NCBI GenBank assembly: GCA_035772405.1
Contig: JAYKKM010000341.1
Coordinates: forward strand, 1,936,501 to 2,000,500
DNA from: Chrysogorgia sp. JL179-B06
Lineage: Eukaryota > Cnidaria > Anthozoa > Scleralcyonacea > Chrysogorgiidae
DNA length: 64,000 nucleotides
Direction of reading: 5' to 3'
This document shows, one piece after another, positions 57,166-64,000 of the stretch; within the stretch, counting starts at the first letter, position 1, and each line of letters opens with the position of its first letter. The notes under the pieces were generated by a model. The model ran no database searches. It worked only from the letters and a program-made list of their open reading frames with translations, and was not told the origin of the DNA. The position numbers and the translations under genes are program-made.

Positions 57166-58026
57166 ATGATGTGGAGATAATAATCAGAAAATGAAATTTG
57201 CACTGCATATCATTTTTATCTTCACATGCATGTTAAGTTATCATCGGCCGCTTGGAGATACAACTTATGTTCTCGTCTCAGATAATATTTCTCACTCGTT
57301 CGCTTCGCTCACTTGTGAGAGATAATTACAACACTCGAATAATTCGTATTATATATATGTTCTTAGAAATAATTAATATAAAAATGTTGTCTGATAGAAC
57401 AGGCGGGCGAGGGGTATTGCAGATACGTATCTCTAGTATCTTCTGTTTAACAATTAAATTAACGAGGGTCAAGTCCGAGTTAACTATAGCCTCATATAGA
57501 AATATTGAGAGTGAATAATCTAATTGTAAAACCAAAGTTACGTTCCTTATTTCTTCAAAATTATTCAGAAAAACGAGACATAAGCATTTTTTAAAAAAAA
57601 ACCTGGCCTTACCGCATCAATTGTTGCTACTCGTTGTCTAATTGTTAATTAGATAGCGAGCCAATCAGATTAGAGCATTGACATTTTGATTACTAGCAAG
57701 TTTTTATTAATTACGTATATTGTCTTTGACGGCATGTCGGATGGACGCACCGCCCGATCAAAACGGGCCGTCAAAAGGCAATACGAATTTAATACATGAG
57801 TTATTCTTACATATTGAATTCTTGACTTTCAGTGACGATCCCCGATTATTTTTCCGTATTTCATATTCAATCATGGTTATATAGCCATACATTATATATA
57901 TATATATATATAAATATAAACATACCGAACGTATTTTATTAATTTATTATGTACTTTTGAAGTCTAGTAACAGAATTCATTGCAAATTAAGTTATTTTCC
58001 AATAAATTTTAATTATAAATCAAAAG
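57166..58026. other. No gene seen
   Basis: A fold-back scrap (TGTCTTTGACGGC / GCCGTCAAAAGGCA) lies at about 57720-57782. Otherwise AT-rich non-coding DNA. Confidence 0.5.
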
Positions 58027-61000
58027 TGTTGTGTGCTGTGTAGGTAATGTCAAAATACGAATACAAAATATTAAATGGTTGGTCGTGTACTACCAAAATA
58101 ATGAATTAGAGGTCTAACTATGATATAAAAGTAGTGTTCTGTGTAGGTAGTGTTAAAATATGAATAAAAAATACTAAAAGGTTGATGTACAGTACTACCA
58201 AAATAATGAATAAGAGGTCTAACTATGATATAAAAGTAATGTGCTGTGTAGGTAGTGTTAAAATATGAATAAAAAACACTAAAAGGTTGATGTACTACCA
58301 AAATAATGAATAAGAGGTCTAACTATGATATAAAAGTAGTGTGCTGTGTAGGTAGTGTTAAAATATGAATAAAAACACTAAAAGGTTGATGTACTACCAA
58401 AATAATGAATAAGAGGTCTAACTATGATATAAAAGTAGTGTGCTGTGTAGGTAGTGTTAAAATACAAATAAAAAACACTAAAAGGTTGATGTACTACCAA
58501 AATAATGAATTAGAGGTCTAACTATGATATAAAAGTAATGTGCTGTGTAGGTAGTGTTAAAATAGGAATAAAAAACACTAAAAGGTTGATGTACTACCAA
58601 AATAACGAATTAGAGGTCTAACTATGATATAAAAGTAGTGTGCTGTGTAGGTAGTGTTAAAATAGGAATAAAAAACACTAAAAGGTTGGTGTACTACCAA
58701 AATAATGAATTAGAGGTCTAACTATGATATAAAAGTAGTGTGCTGTGTAGGTAGTGTTAAAATAGGAATAAAAAACACTAAAAGGTTGATGTACTACCAA
58801 AATAACGAATAAGAGGTCGAACTATGATATAAAAGTAATGTGCTGTGTAGGTAGTGTTAAATATAAATAAAAAACACTAAAAGGTTGGTGTACTACCAAA
58901 ATAATGAATAAGAGGTCTAACTATGATATAAAAGTAATGTGCTGTGTAGGTAGTGTTAAAATATAAATAAAAAACACTAAAAGGTTGGTGTACTACCAAA
59001 ATAATGAATAAGAGGTCTAACTATATGATATAAAAGTAGTGTGCTGTGTAGATAGTGTTAAAATATGAATAAAAAACACTAAAAGGTTGATGTACTACCA
59101 AAATAATGAATAAGAGGTCTAACTATGATATAAAAGTAGTGTGCTGTGTAGGTAGTGTTAAAATATAAATAAAAAAACACTAAAAGGTTGGTGTACTACC
59201 AAAATAATGAATAAGAGGTCTAACTATATGATATAAAAGTAGTGTGCTGTGTAGGTAGTGTTAAAATATGAATAAAAAACACTAAAAGGTTGATGTACTA
59301 CCAAAATAATGAATAAGAGGTCTAACTATGATATAAAAGTAATGTGCTGTGTAGGTAGTGTTAACATATAAATAAAAAACACTAAAAGGTTGGTGTACTA
59401 CCAAAATAATGAATAAGAGATCTAACTATGATATAAAAGTAATGTGCTGTGTATGTAGTGTTAAAATATGAATAAAAAACACTAAAAGGTTGGTGTACTA
59501 CCAAAATAATGAATAAGAGGTCTAACTATGATATAAAAGTAATGTGCTGTGTATGTAATGTTAAAATATGAATAAAAAACACTAAAAGGTTGATGTACTA
59601 CCAAAATAATGAATAAGAGGTCTAACTATGATATAAAAGTAGTGTTATGTGTAGGTAGTGTTAAAATATGAATAAAAAACACTAAAAGGTTGGTGTACTA
59701 CCAAAATAATGAATAAGAGGTCTAACTATGATATAAAAGTAATGTGCTGTGTAGGTAGTGTTAAAATATGAATAAAAAACACTAAAAGGTTGATGTACTA
59801 CCAAAATAACGAATAAGAGGTCTAACTATGATATAAAAGTAGTGTTATGTGTAGGTAGTGTTAAAATATGAATAAAAAACACTAAAAGGTTGGTGTACTA
59901 CCAAAATAATGAATAAGAGGTCTAACTATGATACAAAAGTAGTGTTATGTGTAGGTAGTGTTAAAATATGAATAAAAACACTAAAAGGTTGGTGTACTAC
60001 CAAAATAATGAATAAGAGATCTAACTATGATATAAAAGTAATGTGCTGTGTAGGTAGTGTTAAAATATGAATAAAAAACACTAAAAGGTTGGTGTACTAC
60101 CAAAATAATGAATAAGAGATCTAACTATGATATAAAAGTAATGTGCTGTGTAGGTAGTGTTAAAATATGAATAAAAAACACTAAAAGGTTGGTGTACTAC
60201 CAAAATAATGAATAAGAGATCTAACTATGATATAAAAGTAATGTGCTGTGTAGGTAGTGTTAAAATATGAATAAAAAACACTAAAAGGTTGATGTACTAC
60301 CAAAATAACGAATAAGAGGTCTAACTATGATATAAAAGTAGTGTTATGTGTAGGTAGTGTTAAAATATGAATAAAAAACACTAAAAGGTTGGTGTACTAC
60401 CAAAATAATGAATAAGAGGTTTAACTATGATATAAAAGTAGTGTTATGTGTAGGTAGTGTTAAAATATAAATAAAAAACACTAAAAGGTTGGTGTACTAC
60501 CAAAATAATGAATAAGAGGTCTAACTATGATATAAAAGTAATGTGCTGTGTATGTAGTGTTAAAATATAAATAAAAACACTAAAAGGTTGGTGTACTACC
60601 AAAATAATGAATAAGAGGACTAACTATGATATAAAAGTAGTGTACTGTGTAGGTAGTGTTAAAATATGAATAAAAACACTAAAAGGTTGGTGTACTACCA
60701 AAATAATGAATAATTAAGAGGTCTAACTATGATATAAAAGTAATGTGCTTTTTATGTGGTGTTAAAATATGAATAAAAAACACTAAAAGGTTGGTGTACT
60801 ACCAAAATAATGAATAAGAGATCTAACTATGATATAAAAGTAATGTGCTGTGTATGTAGTGTTAAAATATAAATATAAAACACTAAAAGGTTGGTGTACT
60901 ACCAAAATAATGAATAAGAGGTCTAACTATGATACAAAAGTAGTGTGCTGTGTAGGTAGTGTTAAAATATAAATAAAAAACACTAAAAGGTTGGTGTACT

Positions 61001-61515
61001 ACCAAAATAATGAATAATTAAGAGGTCTAACTATGATATAAAAGTAATGTGCTTTTTATGTGGTGTTAAAATATGAATAAAAAACACTAAAAGGTTGGTG
61101 TACTACCAAAATAATGAATAAGAGGTCTAACTATGATACAAAAGTAGTGTGCTGTGTAGGTAGTGTTAAAATATAAATATAAAACACTAAAAGGTTGGTG
61201 TACTACCAAAATAATGAATAAGAGGTCTAACTATGATACAAAAGTAGTGTGCTGTGTAGGTAGTGTTAAAATATGAATAAAAAACACTAAAAGGTTGGTG
61301 TACTACCAAAATAATGAATAATTAAGAGGTCTAACTATGATATAAAAGTAATGTGCTTTTTATGTGGTGTTAAAATATGAATAAAAAACACTAAAAGGTT
61401 GGTGTACTACCAAAATAATGAATAAGAGGTCTAACTATGATATACATGTAAAAGTAGTGTGCTGCGTATAGGTAGTGTTAAAATACGAATAAAAACACTA
61501 AAAGGGTATATAGTG
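58027..61515 (+). repeat. 100-bp satellite, ~35 units
   Basis: Head-to-tail units of 100 bases containing GTGTACTACCAAAATAATGA, AGAGGTCTAACTATGATATA and GTAGGTAGTGTTAAAATA. The first unit (58027-58080) and the last (61440-61515) are the most diverged. Variants fall into runs: GTGTTATGTG units lie around 59640-60450, and a triplet pattern with AATAATTAAG plus CTTTTTATGTGGTG repeats at about 60708, 61011 and 61314. No promoter or open frame is convincing. Confidence 0.97.
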
Positions 61516-62384
61516 TACTGTAGAAATAATGAATATGAACAGAGAATAGAAAGTCTAAATAACTTTTAGAGCGAAGGCCTGCAGCACACATTCACTATTT
61601 CGGCATGAGTACACAAACCTCATTTTAAGAGTTTTAATTTTAATTCTAATTATAGATCGTTTGCGGAAGTTTAATTGTAATTTAGCAGTTGCTCAAGACA
61701 AAAGTCGCAGATTAAGCCGACAATGCGCCAGGAGTCGGGCTCCATTTGTCCTGTGTGCTTGATTTGTATTTCGTAGACAAATCAATGAGTATATGAATAC
61801 AAACATTTACCATTTCACAGTCGAGTATTTTTAATTTCTTTGTTCATTATTTGAACGCAAATCAAAGCACTTCCCGAATTTGTTTCAGCTTAAAATCGAG
61901 GTTGGATATATATACATTGCTTTCAAGTTTCATCCTCGACTTCGAGTCATTGTTTCGTGGGGATTGGAGTAAATTATTCGGGGAGAGTATCGCGGCTAGT
62001 TTTACGAACGTATATTGTCTATTAGGTGCGTGCGCGGACTGTTTGATAAGCGAACTCATAGGTCGTTATGCAAATCATGCAATTCGAGATGCCGCTAATA
62101 GCTGGGTTTCAATAGACGTCATCAGTTCCATGTCTCGCGCCGCATTTTTATCAGCTGTATTATAAATTTGGAAAAGAATACTTTCTGGTCGATAGCATAT
62201 GAAGGTAATGCTTGCCCGTCATTTAAACGTCGATAATGATACCATGAATATCAGCTGATTGAAAGCTAGATCTTGTAAATAAAACATACATGTCATAGCA
62301 AGGAATAGAAAAATATATGATAACAATATTAAAATATATAACAATAGAAAAATACATGATAACAATATAATTATAATATTTTAC
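61516..62384. other. Unassigned; one 104-codon open frame
   Basis: The frame 61851-62165 on + starts at a non-ATG codon and matches nothing I know. No signal peptide or domain is evident. Microsatellite-like AATATA runs lie at 62310-62390. Confidence 0.35.
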
Positions 62385-62535
62385 AGAGTTACAGCGCGTC
62401 TCACCGGCAATCAAAGGTTACAAGTTCGATTCATATCTAGGACTCAGAATAATTTTTCTGAGGATATGAGCTTGACGATCGTCCATGTATTGTCTGTCTA
62501 CTCCGAGTTCTCCCATATTCACTACAGCAGTGTAT
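62385..62535 (+). repeat. tRNA-derived SINE-1 copy
   Basis: Lacks the box A head, but has GCGTCTCACCGGCAATCA, box-B-like AAGTTCGATTC, GGACTCAGAATAATTTTTCT and the tail GAGCTTGACGATCGTCCATG. Confidence 0.8.
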
Positions 62536-63029
62536 ATACATGTAATATCAACACATAAAAAATATATGATAACATGTAAAAATGCTTGGTTCGGAACTTG
62601 TTTCGATCGAGTGAATGTGAGTTTATATAGTTCCGTAGAGACTATGATTTCGGAAGTCAAAACACTCCTTAATTATATATAATATTTTATATGGAGGCCG
62701 GCGTTGGGAGTTACATGGTGAATTCTCCAAGCGAGCATATAATGATATCATAATCATATCCGATATTGCACCTATTATATTGTAACTCCTGAATGTTTCG
62801 TATAAACAGACCATAAATATCATCCCGCGATAAACGCGATTACTTGGTGAGTCGAATTTAATACATAAACCACGGATTACATAAACCTGCATAAACTCAT
62901 GGTTTTGATGATAATCCAATAAACGTTATCATTGACTTTGAACATGTTCAGAATTTCCACGATAATTGAGTGATTGTCAAGTTTTACCCAGGAACGAGAG
63001 TTTAAACTATATTATCAACTATTATCGAC

Positions 63030-63180
63030 ATGGACGATCGTCAAGCTAAAATGCTGAGAAAATGTTCTCAGCGGAAAACCTTCGCTTTCCATCTGAGGCT
63101 CGCTAGAGCGTCTCACCGCGCGCATGCAATCTGATGGTTGTATGTTGAATGTTCGATCCTGTTCGGGACTCAGAAACATT
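63030..63180 (+). repeat. SINE-1 pieces in both orientations
   Basis: A minus tail piece (GACGATCGTCAAGCT at 63033) is followed on + by TCGCTTTCCATCTGAGGCTC, a head with deleted box A, and a box-B-like TGTTCGATCCTG. The arrangement matches the paired copies near 18.4 kb and 48.6 kb. Confidence 0.65.
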
Positions 63181-63184
63181 GCGA

Positions 63185-63547
63185 ATTTTCGATGACCATA
63201 CTGTTGATGTAATGAAGTTTTGCCCGTTTAAATATGAGCGGCAAGAGTTTGTACTATTATCAACTATCGGTCATCAACTATCATGCTCCGTTTCCGATAC
63301 GGACAAGTTGGGTTTTTCGGATTTGTTGAACGCAGGCTTTGATTTAAGAATTTTGAAGCACTATACATCTTGGCTGACGCACTGCAAGAACCAGGCTACC
63401 AAAAACCAAAACTATTACCACTCTAGTTTGAATTATTATTCAAAACTCAACGATAAACTGATATTCCAGATAAACAAAATAGATAGAACATGTCAGATCG
63501 AACTGACCAAAATAGTCAGAAAAGGTTGGAAATCCGGCACTGATTGA
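63185..63547 (+). CDS. Hypothetical open frame, uncertain
   Basis: Open reading of about 120 codons to the TGA at 63545. The first 12 codons of the longer frame (from 63149) come from the SINE. The rest is hydrophilic, with a K/N/Y-rich part (NYYHSSLNYYSKLNDKL) and no recognisable motif. It might be an exon or chance. Confidence 0.25.
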   Translation: MFDDHTVDVMKFCPFKYERQEFVLLSTIGHQLSCSVSDTDKLGFSDLLNAGFDLRILKHYTSWLTHCKNQATKNQNYYHSSLNYYSKLNDKLIFQINKIDRTCQIELTKIVRKGWKSGTD

Positions 63548-64000
63548 GGACACTGTCCTATAAAACTGGATATTATTAAAAGAGCATTTAAAAATAAACA
63601 AATAATAAAAATATACTGATTCATTGAAATCGGTGTGTTCTACACGACCTAAACTTCATGTTATAAGAATAAAAAAATTATAAATAAAGCAGAGTGTATA
63701 ACTTTTTCTCTTTAAAAATAAAACATATATCAGCTCAGAAACAGTGTTAACTATAGGTGCCGGGATTGAACAGAAAGCGCTCACGATTTTTGCCTTGGAA
63801 ACAACGCCAGCTTGGGAAAAATCTTCACTACGTCTAATTAGTGTTTCATTGTTTGTTGCTGTATGCGTGTCTACGTACTCAATTTGACAAGTTAAATTAA
63901 TAATAGTTTGAAGCTTTCGTTATTGAATATTTGTCAAACGCAACGCCAATGTCAAAACTCCCGGAATGAAACTGGGACCAGGAAAAATAGATGCAGATTG
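63548..64000. other. No gene seen
   Basis: AT-rich DNA to the window edge, with AATAAA-type motifs at about 63590 and 63680-63720 but nothing they clearly terminate. Confidence 0.4.

Overview
The window reads as nuclear DNA of an invertebrate animal, most likely a cnidarian and probably an anthozoan (coral or sea anemone). I infer this from the mix of repeats: Penelope-like (PLE), R2-like and CR1/L2/Jockey-type retroelements, tRNA-derived SINEs, long (TA)n tracts, several fold-back families that I recall from anthozoan genomes, and lineage-specific class A receptors in nearly intron-free genes. The species cannot be fixed from sequence alone. DNA is AT-rich and gene-poor. Only two genes look like intact host genes: two related rhodopsin-like GPCRs at 36268-37353 and 48099-49498, both on + and about 11 kb apart.

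Layout. 1-2753: decayed Ty3/Gypsy element on -, cut by the window edge. 2754-9678: fold-backs, a hAT-like non-autonomous element and a diverged segmental duplication. 9679-13965: nested DNA transposons plus a LINE fragment. 14222-15388: three tandem ~230-bp units between (TA)n tracts, carrying hammerhead ribozymes on -, a retrozyme-type element. 15500-18700: LINE remnant, hairpins, SINEs. 21840-33040: a Mutator-like transposase-type gene on - that is split by a 10.5-kb element with long inverted arms; a LINE lies in the right arm, and LINE plus arm are repeated as four near-identical 1,857-bp units. 34639-35813: TTAA-flanked element. 36268-37353: GPCR 1. 37767-41690: small transposons, SINEs and two abutting hairpins. 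42560-43604: decayed PLE with a GIY-YIG domain. 44130-44930: R2-like remnant. 46880-47687: SINEs and a palindrome with hammerhead-like cores. 48099-49498: GPCR 2, split by a 449-bp SINE-filled intron. 51940-55151: element whose inverted ends are made of a 20-22-bp satellite. 58030-61515: 100-bp satellite. The right end has no recognisable gene.

How the parts relate. The GPCRs are local duplicates that share exon layout and 3' flank. The retrozyme array has no protein of its own and would depend on other retroelements; PLEs are known to carry hammerhead motifs, and a dead PLE copy lies about 28 kb away. The intron of GPCR 2 seems to have formed by insertion of SINE DNA at an AGGT site, which would be a recent intron gain. 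The strongest observations are the hammerhead array, the SINE-made intron and the tandem units that end exactly at a transposon terminus.
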